NCBI RefSeq assembly: GCF_050947335.1
Contig: NC_134988.1
Coordinates: forward strand, 4,030,001 to 4,094,000
Direction of reading: 5' to 3'
Source: Megachile rotundata
Lineage: Eukaryota > Arthropoda > Insecta > Hymenoptera > Megachilidae
Length of the DNA stretch: 64,000 nt
In this document: positions 34,971-46,630 of the stretch, one piece after another
Numbering within the stretch: the first letter of the stretch is position 1
How the letters are laid out: each line of letters opens with the position of its first letter
Position numbers and translations under genes: made by a program
Notes under the pieces: model-generated
What the model was told of the DNA's origin: nothing
Databases searched by the model: none
Seen by the model: the letters and a program-made list of their open reading frames with translations, nothing else

Positions 34971-35226
34971 TATATATATATATTACGTTTCTGACATAAT
35001 TAGTTATAAGATACAGTCCCGCGTGCGTTATAAATAAGATAGCACAAGTTTCACATTCCTTTATTCCTAGGCCCTCAAGTTCACTCTTTATCTTAACCTA
35101 AACATTCTGCTATAAACATCCCTATCTAATTCCGCGAACCTCTATTTACATCACGCAATCTCCAGCAATAACAGATTACAACTAATCTCCCTTTATCTTC
35201 TCTTCTCTTCTGATACCACCGAGCAA

Positions 35227-35233
35227 TATAAAG
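35227..35233 (+). promoter_or_regulatory. TATA box (TATAAAG), possible LTR promoter
   Basis: TATAAAG in a GC-richer context with a plausible start region about 30 bp downstream. Supported only by position and sequence. Confidence 0.35.
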
Positions 35234-35535
35234 AGCCCAGTTCGAATAGCCTCGCGAGCAGTAGCAGTCCGACTACTCACAGGGTCCGATCCCCTCGTGC
35301 TGGACTCTGCTAGTTTCCATCCTAATTCCACCCATTTCGTACCAATTATAAACTACGCATTTTATTTATATTATAACTCTAAGTTCATTTGTATCAGTTA
35401 TATTCCGACATCACCTTAAGTATTGAATATATTTTATATTTAGTTATCTTCGCCTTTAATCATTTCCCATAAACCCGAGATCTCTTTAAGAGCTTTTGAT
35501 TATTTAAAATACGTATACTTGATTACGCTGGATCT

Positions 35536-35632
35536 GGTGGTGCGAGACATAGACGCACGAGATCAATTATATTGCGAAGTCGAGATAGGTAGTCCATATT
35601 GCCACGGTGGTGCGAGACATAGCCGCACGGTG
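35536..35632 (+). repeat. Direct repeat with small hairpins
   Basis: The 24-base segments at about 35536 and 35606 differ at one position: 'ggtggtgcgagacatag' followed by 'acgcacg' or 'ccgcacg'. Each can fold with a 5-bp GTGCG/CGCAC stem. Confidence 0.7.
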
Positions 35633-36239
35633 CGCATATGATGTGTTTGATACCTCTGCATTTTTAGTCAGCTCATGGGCAGACAAAGACGAGGAGGCCG
35701 TAGATACCAATTATGTAAGATCCTACGCACCCTATACCTACCCAGTCTAGCCCCTACTTTGCGATCAGTTATCCGCGAAGTTAAGTATTAGTTATTACCT
35801 ATTGATATACCTGTGAAGAAGATCACAGCGAAAGATCTACTACCTAAGGATCAGAGACGAGAAATCTATTGTAAAAGTTAAGGAGGAAGCTTCGAGTAAG
35901 TACTGTGTCATACTTGTACACCCTGGGATTCCTGACATACGACGGGCGCTCGTACCGCGTAGTCTAAAAGATTATCAATTCAAGAGCGATTCCGGACCCT
36001 CATATTGATATCAGCAAAGGTACCATCCGGGATGCAACACTAGTGTGAATCCGGTCATCCGAGGACCGGATAATGTTATCAATGTATTTAGTAATAATTT
36101 GCATGACTTAATACAATTCTTTATATATGACATAATGTTATAACCATAAGAGTGACATTTTCGTACGTGGTCCTAATTCGATGGCCAGGGACTGTAAATA
36201 ACGAGTATATTCAACAAATGAAATTCAATAAAATTTATA

Positions 36240-37165
36240 AATAACAGAATTCCTGAATTACCAACTTTCCAGAACGCCAAATGTCGAAGCCTTCATAGAT
36301 TCTCGTATCAGTTTCCCAAGTCTTAAAACTCTCAAATAAGTCTTTAATTGGCTAGATTCCCAAGTTCTCTAAATAACTTAACCTAATAATCTAAAATAAA
36401 ATAACCTGACCTAATCTGAACTATTCCCAAGCATTAAGATTCTCAAGTAAGTCTGCATCTTCCTAGATCTTCCAATTCCCTAAATAAGCTAATTTAATAA
36501 TGCAAAGTAATTGAACGTATTCCTGGATTTCAAGATCCTCAAATACTGACGTCTTTAGTTTTCTGGATCCCCAAGTTCTCAAAAGAAACTAATCTAACAA
36601 TTTATAGTAAAATAATAATCTAAATTAATCTTTTTTCAAGTTTCAAGATCTTCGAACTCCTTTAGCCACTAAATTCCAAAGTCATCAGTTTCCTAGATTT
36701 CCAAGTTCCCAAAATAACCCAACTTGTCCCTAACTTCTAAAATTCCGTATTTCCAAAGTCCCCAAATTTCAGAATTCTCTATTCCCAACATCTGCTCCCA
36801 AGATCCTTATTTTACTAGTCCTCTAAATTCCTAGATTACCATTTCTCTAAATCCTCAAATTCAAACGGTCCTAACTTTCAAGTTCTCTGAAATGAGAAAT
36901 TCTAAATTTTCAAAGTTTCTATATTGAAAGATTTCCAATTTTTAACTCCCCTAAATTACAAAATTCCAAATGTCCAACGTCCCCAAATTCCTAAGAGCTA
37001 AAATTTATCACCCCCAAGTTTTCGAATTCTCAAAAATCCTTAACACTCAACGAATTAGATGCCTTTTCTCATTTGATTGCAATAACTCCTTAGCAAAGTC
37101 TACTTATGAACACTTACTTAAGAATACTTACCTGTGTATAATACCTTTTTCAGTTTTCGTAATAT
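36240..37165. repeat. Degenerate minisatellite of 'ccaagttctcaaat' words
   Basis: About 900 bp of loosely repeated 11-13-base words (variants of 'attcccaagttctcaa') with heavy divergence. It belongs to the same general class as the arrays at 22, 26, 43, 45, 58 and 61 kb. Confidence 0.75.
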
Positions 37166-37172
37166 GCAACAT

Positions 37173-37676
37173 AAGGTGAAGTGAGGTAAGTTCGTAAACG
37201 GGGCAAGTGTGTATACAGGCTATTTTTATTACAATATGAGCGAAATTTCTCCATTTAGTATGTTTGTTTTCTTGTTTTGTTTCACTATATCCCCTTTTAT
37301 ATTTCAGCTAAGAGTACTTGTTTGCAGTATAGAGTACTTGCATAATGCAGTAAAAAGCATTTTATAGCAGATTTGTTAATTATTCTGTTCTTGCCCCATT
37401 GCACATGAAATAAAGTTTCAAAGTATTTAACTTGAAGTTATACGCTCTTACCCCATTTTCGGGGAAAGTGCAGAGTAGTTGACATTTTAAACAAATTCCT
37501 ATCAAAATCAAAATGTGCAAGGAAAATTAAGGTCCTAGTTAATATTAATTAAATAGTAGTAATTGTGCAAAGCGTTCGATATCGACAGCGTTAAGTATTT
37601 ACATAGCATACTGAAAATACTTACGTTTAAATACCAACTTTACAAAAACCGGTCTGCACTTACCCCACTTCACCTT
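37173..37676 (+). mobile_element. 504-506-bp repeat element, copy 2, ACAT duplication
   Basis: Almost identical to copy 1 at 27644-28149. The inverted ends are AAGGTGAAGTGAGGTAAG and CTTACCCCACTTCACCTT. It is flanked by ACAT at 37169-37172 and 37677-37680, which may be a 4-bp target duplication; copy 1 shows none. No coding sequence. Confidence 0.8.
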
Positions 37677-37680
37677 ACAT

Positions 37681-39369
37681 TTTCTTTCCTTACTTCTGAT
37701 TTGGTGATACACGTTTATGAAAAAGTTGAAAACTGCTGGTCCAGCTTCCATAGATGTCGAGAATGGCTTAACGAAGTCTGTGCATACATTGAACAAGTTT
37801 TTGGCATAAATGAAAGGAAACGACTTCATATTTTCCGAAGTTAGTAGGGTAGCTATTTCATTCGAATACGCGCTTCCTCTCGAACTTCCTCTTCGTGATA
37901 ACGCAAATGTCCTCAATTAGGTTGACACCGGGAAACTGCGAAGTCAATTTTAGGAATATACCATTTTCGTACTGCTTCGACGTGCTTTTTCAATCCGTGT
38001 CAAACACGAATATATTAAGCCAAATCTTGAATAAATAATTTACCCTGTTCTTAAGTACACTCTATACGTTTTTGTAATGAACATTTCATTTTTTATGATA
38101 GTAACAATTATTCTGTTTTTTAGTATTTAATAATATAATAGTTTAAAAATTAGGGCAAGTTCAATTATATCAGCTCATTGCGCCCAAGGTCGTTTTCTCT
38201 TTATAGAACCAGCAGATCGAGATTATTTTTCGAATACATGACTTTTTCAGAGCTAACTTAATATGATTTCATCTACAAATTAACATATTATATTTCAATA
38301 TTTTATGTACTGTTAAGCAGTCTACATTAATTCACTAAGTCAGCGACCCACTTCATATAGAATTCTTACTTTATAGTAACAACACCCAAAAACATTCAGT
38401 CAGCGTTCTAAATACCAAAATTGTATGTCACCAGTCAATGTATATAAACGAAATAAGACACTTAATTTCTGATCAAGACGATTGTCACGCAAATTTTCGA
38501 ACTTTTACACGTACATCTGTGAACCTCTGCGCTGCTTTCGAACCTTATAAATAAAAGTTAGTTTATTGTAAAAGTGTAGCTCTCTGAAAGAACCTCCTCC
38601 TGTGTGTTGCGGTATAACAGTACTCTCACAGAAAGAGGGTAATTTATTAAATATTAAGCTCTGCAGTTTTTCTTTGTATGGTATTTTATAAAACAATCGC
38701 CAACATGCATCCTCGTCTTGTCGGAGCAAGTGTCACAGTAATATATTGTTCAATATCTTTCGTTGAGAGTAAACCTTGCAATTCTTCCTAACTCTCGTTA
38801 GAATAATACGTAGCTTTCCATTCCCTCGAATTTTGCCGAAACTAGAAGTCAAAGTAAAAGTTCGATTACGAGTCTGGCGAAAATCTCTCAATTGGTCAGT
38901 CGAAGTTTTTACATACTGTTAAAACCAAACATTAACAAAAACTTTGTAATATTCCTGTTACCAGGACCATCAAGTGCGGACTAACGTCGAAGACGAAGTC
39001 TAAATCGCCAACATGGATTAATTTGGGACGTGAAATGTTAACTTGGTCATCTTTCGAGTTTTCGCATTGGGCCAAGCTGTGACTGAAAATCACTATTCAA
39101 GGATTAAGATTTTTGTTATCATTTCTCCTCCTATAAAATTTGAAAACTGCGGCTTATTACAGTAAAGATTTGATAACTGTTTGAAAAAATGTCCACGTCA
39201 AGCTTCATGATTTATCCCTACTGGTGATTTATCCGAACTCCATTGAACTTAGGAGGCGAGCAATATGATATAGTATTTAATAAATATAGACAACATGTAA
39301 AGATTTTAAATGTCTGAAATCGTCAATTTAGAAATTAAAGTTTGGTAATTTTAGAATATTGCGTAGGTT
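37681..39369. other. No gene identified
   Basis: AT-rich with somewhat balanced patches (37700-37920, 38860-39080). Short frames only; the longest on the minus strand (37599-37916) runs into the repeat element and is not credible as a gene. Confidence 0.45.
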
Positions 39370-39373
39370 ACTT

Positions 39374-40811
39374 TGTGACGGATCGGTGGGGGGAAAGCCC
39401 GAAGGGGGTTCCCTGGAGTGGGGGCAGTTAGGGAAAACGGCCCTCCACGCACCGATGCTCACACCCACGGACGATTTCTTTAATGGGGCACCAGTGCTAA
39501 TGCACTCGTCCGGAGTAATCGCCCTTCCGGCTGCTCTGTCGGGAGCGGGAATCAGAGGGGGTCAGAAAAAACTAGTAAAAGACCCGCGAGTTCGTATCCA
39601 ATAGAAAGTGCGTTTATTCGGGCCTCCAAGTAGGCCACGTAAGCAAAACAGAAAAAATGAATTCGCGTGGGCCCCACGCGTTACAAGCAACGGTCGAGGA
39701 AAAGGGGTCGACTCGCCAGTTGCGAGGGAGGCTTTCGCGGCGCGGGGGCTCACGGTACGCGCGAGTACAGAAAATATAGAAATGCAAAGGAACGCTGAGG
39801 TATTCGCCCGCGAAGGAACACGCCCTCTTAGGGGTCGTGGACAGCAAGGGGACGTTGGTCCTAAATACCAAAATACAGCGTACAAAAAAAAACTAAATGA
39901 GAGGGGACGGTGTCGTATGAACCGTCCGCGGCCTCTAGGGTCCTCGTCACTGGGGCCAGGGGTCCTATCGCCCTCGCCCACGCGCAAATGAATAATGAAA
40001 TCCAAGAGAAGGGTAAGGAGATGACTCCTACCTTTTTGCGCTGGTGTACTCCCAAAAAAAATTCCACACAGGGGCGGCGGCGACACACACTCCACGCAGG
40101 CACACACAAAAAGAGAGAAGAACAGCACAAAAAAACGGAACGCACCACTCAGATTCGGAAAACAAAACGGAGACGTACAACACACGAAATAGGGAAGAAA
40201 AAAAAGAGAAACGGCTTTCGCGAAAGGATCCGGCTATCTCTCGCGGCGGCTCGCTGGCTTCTCTCTTCCATCCTCTTCTTCCCTGGTTCGCGGTATTCCC
40301 CCACCCCGAGGATTTCGGCGTCGAGGATGGGCCATTCCACTGCGACGTCTGGTGGCCAGGTCCTGGGGCCCTCTCGAGGTGGCAGTCGGGGGTGGCTCGT
40401 CCCCAGGCCTGGCGTTTCCCGGTGGTGGGCTGCCGGTCGCCCCCGCGGAGGGTGACGGGGTGGCACCGCGACCGGACAGCCGGGGTCTTCTTTGGTGGGC
40501 CCATCCCGCGCCTCCGTCACTCAGGGAGAGGTTCCTCCGCGACCAGGGACAACGGTGGCTCCGGTGGTGGTTGGAGGCAGCAAAGGGGGGGGGGAAAGAA
40601 AAGCGTGGCTTCCGAAATAAATAGAAAATAAAAAAAACACACGAAAAAGAAAAGAAAAACACACACACACGCTCACTCATACTTGCCCCAGCGGCGAGGT
40701 GGTCCGCTTGGGCGGAGGAGTGGGGTTGGCAATTCGGGAGGATCATCGTAACGAGGCATAACCCAAAAAAAAAACGAGGCAATCAACCCAATGAAAATAT
40801 GCCTCGTTACA
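39374..40811. mobile_element. GC-rich solo LTR, 1438 bp, ACTT duplication
   Basis: Begins TGTGACGGATCGGTGG and ends TATGCCTCGTTACA (TG...CA), flanked by ACTT at 39370-39373 and 40812-40815. It is strikingly GC-rich against a very AT-rich background, so it contains many long but meaningless open frames in all six frames. A 13-bp stem near the 3' end (40749-40811) is described separately. No gag or pol is present, so it is a recombination-derived solo LTR. Its preserved GC content and exact duplication suggest a recent event. Confidence 0.85.
40749..40811. repeat. Terminal hairpin of the GC-rich LTR
   Basis: 'gtaacgaggcata' at about 40749 and 'tatgcctcgttac' at 40798-40810 are perfect complements of 13 bp with a loop of about 36 bases, closing at the LTR's last bases. 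'acgaggca' occurs again inside the loop. Confidence 0.8.
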
Positions 40812-40815
40812 ACTT

Positions 40816-42304
40816 TAATGTGCAAATTGGGTGAATTTATCGTTTACTAGAATATGTATTGCGCTTGAATCGTGTCCATTAAAAATGCCATCAAATCGAT
40901 ATTATTTCGGCTGTACGGCAGAGTTCGACACGAATTACTCGTGATCATAGCACTACAATGTGTGACAAAGCTGTTTTCTACGCGAGTACATTGAAATGAA
41001 GTTTTTGATGATTAAATTATAATTTTTTCCAAAGATATGATACATATACTTTAACTTTGATAATTTACTTTTTTAGAAAATTCACAAAATATGTAATTTC
41101 CAAATGTTTCTAATATCGTGTATTAGTGCAAAGAGATGCTCCCATGGTGCCTAAACTACTTGGTACCTTTTATTTACATGGAATGTACTTTTGTAGGATT
41201 TGTTAATACTCTTATAAAACGTGGTGATGGAAAAAAAACGCGAATCAAAACATGACAAGTTTCGTTCAATTGAAACGGCGAGTGAGTGAGCCAATAGAGG
41301 GAGCCACTATAGTGGCGCTATGTAACCTACGGTGACATTCGCGAAATGTACTAACGAAAACGATAGGAAGCACAATTATTGTTGATTGCACGACGACCGA
41401 CATCAATGACGATTAAATATTGTCGTCAATTGAGAGTTATAGAGCCTTCAACGTGTTTTTAGTCCATTCCATATGTCAAAGTTATAGAAAACGGTACCAA
41501 AACACAGTTTTTTTTTATCGATTCGATGACGATCGATGTCAATGAGGACAAATTCCTGTAGTCAGATTACCGTCAAAATCTATGTATATAGCAAATTTAG
41601 AGTATCTTGCGAGTTTACCATTAAAATTTCAAGTTTAAAGACTTTAAATTCCGCCCCGTAATCTAATACAGAAAAAAATGAGTAAACGAACATATGAAGA
41701 TCAAGTTATCTCAGGAACCTTGCTATGTTCGGCAATTATTTTCGCTTTGCCATAATGAAACACAAGTCTATATATTTTTTTTGTTACTCGTCTAAGTAAA
41801 CATTAATAAAATGCTCATATTGTTGTAAATAAATCCTCTTTATTTCTTCAAATAGTTTATATACTTATCAGTCTAGCAACAATAATAAAACCAGAAACTT
41901 TAAATTCGCCAGAGACGTGTACGCGTAAATGTTTCTGAGGAAACTGCTACGAGGGTTTCTTGTTTCCGTCTTCTACAGACTTTTCCGAAAGATCGAAGAA
42001 GAAAGAGAAAACGAGATAAAGAAAATTGTAGAGACAGAAAAGAAATCGGACGAAAGTTCGGGGGCTTGAACTGGTCTGGTCGCTAAATGTTCAATTTCAC
42101 GTTAGCCAAGTCGGCACGGGCCTTGAGAAAAAAAGAGGTCTGGGTAAGAAAATGATTAGGTAGCAAAATTCAGAAAAGAGGAAGTCATAGAGAAAAGAAC
42201 TCTTTGCGATTTCAGCGAGAATGCTATATCAGTGGCGTAGCTACCATAGAAAGATTAAAAATTCGATAAATTGTTATATTTATCACTGTAAAGATTTTTT
42301 GTTA
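40816..42304. other. AT-rich spacer with one dispersed repeat
   Basis: No gene. It contains the inverted copy of the 3925 repeat (41460-41645). 41900-42200 is a little more balanced but unrecognised. Confidence 0.45.
41460..41645 (-). repeat. Dispersed repeat, copy 2 (inverted)
   Basis: Matches the 3925-4085 repeat in reverse orientation through 'cgattcgatgacgatcg', 'ttaccgtcaaaatcta' and 'tatcttgcgag'. Confidence 0.6.
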
Positions 42305-42306
42305 TA

Positions 42307-43051
42307 CAGGGTGTTACCTGTAACGCTACTCACGATTTTTCTTCCACTTACAGCCACCTTACGAAAAAATGTTTAGGACAATATTTGCAGGCTATAAAAT
42401 GCACAATAGATATTAGTAAAGCAAATTTTTAAAACAGGTTGTTCTCTTGGCAAAGTCAAGGTCACCTTGGGTTTTTAAAATAAGAACATACATTTTTTTT
42501 TATTCATAGCTTTAGAGGACATCGAGATGAATTCAAAACATATATTACATAATATTTTTATTAACATATTACTCGATTTACAGAAGAGGAAATGTTAAGT
42601 ACTTAGCTTTTGACTTTAGTAGTGTAACCATTATTTGGTTCCAAAGAGATTACTGAATGTAAACACGCGACTAGAATGTAAGAAAAATACACTTTATTTA
42701 ATTACATCTATGTTCAAAATGTACGCCGCCTTTCATCACGTAATATTCCGGTCTGTTACTTCACATTTCCTCTTCTATAAATCGAGTAATATGTTAATAA
42801 AAATATCATGTAATATATGTTTTGAATTCGTCTCGATGTCCTCTAAAGCTATGAATAAAAAAAAATGTATGGTCCTATTTAAAAAACCCAAGGTAACCTT
42901 GACTTTACCAAGAGAACAACCTGTTTTAAAAATTTGCTTTACTAATATCTATTGTGCACTAAATACCCTAGAAATATTGTCCTAAACATTTTTTCGTAAG
43001 GTGGCTGCAAGTGGGAGAAAAATCGTGAGTAGCGTTACAGGTAACACCCTG
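42307..43051. mobile_element. Long-TIR MITE, 745 bp, TA duplication
   Basis: CAGGGTGTTACCTGTAACGC at 42307 is inverted at the other end (to 43051), with TA on both sides. The arms extend about 290 bp with few differences, leaving a core of about 150 bp without coding content. It is another non-autonomous Tc1/mariner-type element with the CAGGGTG terminus shared by several elements here. Confidence 0.9.
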
Positions 43052-43053
43052 TA

Positions 43054-43676
43054 TAGTTTAACAATTTCGAATTTCACGGACTTTTAAATTATGTTATTAG
43101 ATATATAAATTCTGTCATTTTTTATTTTTTAAATCTAAAAATTTGAAAGATTTAATAGTTGGAAATTCGACAATTTGAACATTTGAGAATTTGAAAATCT
43201 GAATGCAAACTTCTGTATTTGAGTATTTAAAAGCTTGAATATTGTAATATTAATAAATTTGAATGATTTGAAAGAATTGGAAAATTGAAAAAATGACAAA
43301 AATTATAAATATTTTAAATATTTAAAAATTTCAGAAATTCAAAAGTTTTAAAAGATTTAAACATTTAAAAACTTTTAAAAGATCTATTAACCTGACTTCA
43401 TAGCTTGAAAATTCGAGAATTTAAATATGTAAGTATTTAAATGCCTAGAAAATTGAATATTTTACAATTTGAACATATGAATATTTGAACACTAGAACAC
43501 TCGAATACTTGAACACTCGAATACCTGAATATTTGAGTATTCGAATATTTGAATATTGAAAAAATCGAACACTTCAATACTGGAAAATTTAAATATTTAA
43601 AATTTGACTGTGTACAAATTTGATAATTTGGCAATTTGTGCATTTTAATATCTGAATATTTAAATACTTGAACACC
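43054..43676. repeat. Word array of 'gaatatttgaacac' type
   Basis: Degenerate repeats of 8-10 bases, becoming regular at 43480-43570 ('gaacactcgaatactt'). Confidence 0.8.
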
Positions 43677-44515
43677 TGTGTTCGGCCGCGAATCGAGACC
43701 TTTGCCGCGAATCGAGACCTTTGCCGCGACTAAGGGATTTATTACAGGGTTCAAGTGGTTCGACGCGGGGACCACCACGAATAGCTTATACCTCGAAATA
43801 CAGGTTACCAAGGACCCTTTTGTCTATCAAATCCTGTCCGAATCAGTCTTACCGTAAACATGTGCTTGCCATAAATCAGCTAACAGCTATACCTTTCTTT
43901 TTTGAACAGTTTCAACAAACAAAGCATAGAGTTATTCTTAACCGTCACCTTCGGAATCGCGAGGGTGTTCAGGTGATTTTTCTACATCAAAAACACAGTC
44001 GAACGTTGAATTTTGGGCGAGTCAGATCGAGAGTCAAAAAGTCGGATCGAGAGTGAGAAAGTTCCGCATAACGTAACATAGCATAACCATTGCAGGGTGG
44101 TTCGGAAATCAATCATAACACTATTCGAGCGAGACCCTGCACTCCTCGAATAGGCCATTGTAGGGTGGTAGAAATCATTCATTACACACTGTTCGAGTGA
44201 GACCCTACATTCCTCGAATAGGCCATAGTAAGGTGGTAGAAATCATACATTACACATTATTCGAATGGGACCCTACACTCCTCGAATAGATCATCGTGAA
44301 TAATCTCACGCAACGTGGATTATAACACGAATCCAAACAACATTGAGTGAGACCCTGTTCTCCTCAAATCAAACAATAATCAAAGTCAATAATATACACA
44401 ACGTATACATACTCATTCACACTTTCCCCGTACAATCATTAACAAATACATATTTTGCAAGGGGTTTTTTATGCCGCAAGGCTTTTCCCCCTAATTCGAG
44501 TCATTCGAGCCAATA
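43677..44515. mobile_element. Probable LTR-like insertion with 68-bp tandem repeats
   Basis: A GC-richer block begins TGTGTTCGGCCGCGAATCG within the word array and extends to about 44515, with a duplicated 'cgcgaatcgagacctttgc' at its start. No target duplication could be fixed, so both the right boundary and LTR status are inferred from composition and the abrupt TG start. Confidence 0.4.
44087..44370. repeat. ~68-bp tandem repeat, three clear copies plus one degenerate
   Basis: Units starting 'ccattgcagggtggt' (44087), 'ccattgtagggtggt' (about 44156) and 'ccatagtaaggtggt' (about 44224) each continue through 'ttcgag.gagaccct' and 'ctcctcgaata'. A fourth, diverged copy ends near 44370. Confidence 0.85.
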
Positions 44516-45589
44516 AATTATCATGATTTTTCAGGTTCAATTATGTCTAAATAATTTTTATTTACCCTCCTCCTCAATCAATTCATCCATTCTTTTGAAA
44601 CACGAAATTTCTCCATGTTGGAAAGATTTCGACGATAGAACTTGAATATTTTAGAAATGAGAAGGTATAAAAAATAAAAAAAATTCATAACTTAAAAAGT
44701 CGGGAATCAAAAAACTTTCATGCTTCTAGATTTAAAAATTTATAAACTTGTACATTCGGTAACTTTGAAAGATAAAATGCATGCTCGCATATACATGATG
44801 CCCATCATATACATGATCTGAGTGTATTACTTTCTTGCTATCAAGAGCGGCATTGAGTATATTCGATTTATTAAGTACTACAAATCGTCATATAAAAGTT
44901 ACATAGTAGCACGAATACCAATGAAAGTAAAAAAATATTGTAAATATTCGTAGAAGGGAAGAAGTTCGCATATAAGTTGCTGTGGTTTACAAGGTATAGC
45001 TGTGCAGAGCAAATTTCCTGTCAATCTCAGAGTCCGTTTATTTCACATTCTTATCGTTTCTCGCTTCAAATATCATGGAAACATCTGACAGAAGAAAGGT
45101 TCACGTGGATCGGGCAAAGCTGTGAGAAAGTTTTGCGATAGGGAAGCATAGCGAGAAAACTTTGAAAATTTATCTGAAACCGAAGCGTTCTGCGATGAGT
45201 TATCGTTGCTACTGCAGCATCAACTCGTACGCAGGAATAATATTTATGCCCACGTCTGGAAACGGACTGCCGTGATATAAGTTTGGAAAATTGCTCGATG
45301 AATAAATGCTGGCAAGACAACTTCCGCCATTTCCCATTCTTTCTATTTCGCAACAACACAGTTTCGGACGAATTTATCAACGTCGTGAAATTCAATAGGC
45401 TACATCATTAACTAGCCCAATATAATCTCTTCAGAAGTACAACCAAAGACGACATTCTTGAGTGTTATTGCTGGAAATAACATTTTTACGACTTAGAGAT
45501 TGGTGTATAAGTTGACAACATAGTTTCCAAGTTATCAAGTTTTTAAAAATTTTTAAATTTGTGAGTTACTAATTGTACGTTATTGGATC
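44516..45589. other. No gene identified
   Basis: Short frames only. 45040-45400 is balanced in composition, but the minus-strand frame there (45066-45395) has no recognisable features. Confidence 0.45.
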
Positions 45590-46126
45590 ACTAAATTGAA
45601 AAATTATCGAATTATCGAATTATCGAATTATCGAATTATTAAAACATCAAATCTGTAGAATATCAAATTATAGAATGATCACATTACCAAATTAATAAAG
45701 ATTTAAATAAATTAATTTTCTAATTATTAATTTATCAAATTATCAAATTACCATATTGCCAAGGTACCGTGTCAAGAAATTACCACATTTTTATATCATC
45801 AAAGTGCAAAATCACAGAATCACTGAATTACCGAATTACCAAGTTATTAAATTATTAACTGTCCAAATTATCATATTGCTATATCATCAAATCTGCAAAT
45901 TAATCACATAATCATCAAATTATCAAATTAACAAATCACTAAATTACAAAATTACCAAATCATTAAATTATCAAATAATCAACTTTCCAAATAGCCATAT
46001 CGCCAAATTACCAAATTACCAAATTACCAAATTACCAAATTACCAAATTACCAAATTATCCAATTACCAAATTATCCAATTACCAAATTATCCAATTACC
46101 AAATTACCAGATTACCAAATTACCAA
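45590..46126. repeat. Word array 'aattaccaaattacc'
   Basis: Starts as 'aattatcg' repeats, degenerates, then ends in about fifteen near-perfect 8-base units 'aattacca' with 'aattatcc' variants (46000-46126). Confidence 0.9.
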
Positions 46127-46630
46127 TGTTATGTACGCCGATGATTTTTATTCTTTGGTGTTGGATATTCGAGAATAGTCGAAGACCACCGCAAAGAGGG
46201 AGATTAGTCTTGCCTAGCTTTCCCAGTTACCAGGGTTTCCTTATTAGGCTTCGCTCGAAAACATCTATCGTCTTCGCACCAACGCGATGAAAATTCGTTA
46301 GACGAAAACGTCGCGTTGATTCGTTCCCACCGTTTCCACCATTACTCGTTTTCTACCCATTTTTGGGGCATAAAAAGGGTTGCGAAGAAGACGCATCGGA
46401 CCCATTTAATTCGTGAACGTCGTCTGATGTGGAACCTCTGTCCGTGGACCTAGTAGATTTTTAAACGTCGTTTAACACGGAACCTCTGTCCGTGGACCTA
46501 GTAGATTTTTAAACGTCGTTTAACACGGAACCTCTGTCCGTGGACCCAGTTAATTCTCGAACTGTGGGTACGAGCGCCGCTTATAAGCGGCGCGCACAAT
46601 ATGACTTGTGGGTACGAGTATCGCATAACA
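46127..46630. mobile_element. Putative solo LTR, 504 bp
   Basis: Begins TGTTATGTACGCCG and ends GTATCGCATAACA (TG...CA with inverted TGTTATG/CATAACA). It abuts the 'aattacca' array on the left. Joining the flanks regenerates the array word if only two bases (AA) are duplicated, so the usual 4-5-bp duplication is not demonstrable. It contains a 48-bp tandem repeat and a 20-bp palindrome (46574-46593). Confidence 0.55.
46420..46555. repeat. 48-bp tandem repeat, about three copies
   Basis: 'cctctgtccgtggacc' recurs at 48-bp spacing (the motif tccgtgg at 46441, 46489 and 46537), each preceded by 'acgtcgt' and 'gaa'. The last two copies are essentially identical. Confidence 0.9.

Larger units (their letters stand above)
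34973..36239. other. GC-richer region, possible retroelement leader
   Basis: After a TA tract the sequence is more balanced. It carries a TATAAAG box (35227-35233) followed about 30 bp later by 'gcagtagcagtccgac', then two copies of 'ggtggtgcgagacatag' (about 35536 and 35606). This arrangement resembles an LTR with promoter followed by a 5' leader, but no TG...CA boundaries or gag frame could be found. No gene is called. Confidence 0.35.

Noticed and set aside
37599..37916. 105-codon minus-strand frame as a gene
   Set aside because: It runs from unique sequence into the 504-506-bp repeat element, and no homologue or splice signals are apparent.
39562..40782. Many overlapping frames of 90-207 codons on both strands
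   Set aside because: They lie in the GC-rich solo LTR, where stops are rare by composition; none has a recognisable domain and all six frames look similar.
45590..46126. CRISPR-like array of direct repeats
   Set aside because: The units are 8-base words without unique spacers; it is a minisatellite in eukaryotic DNA.
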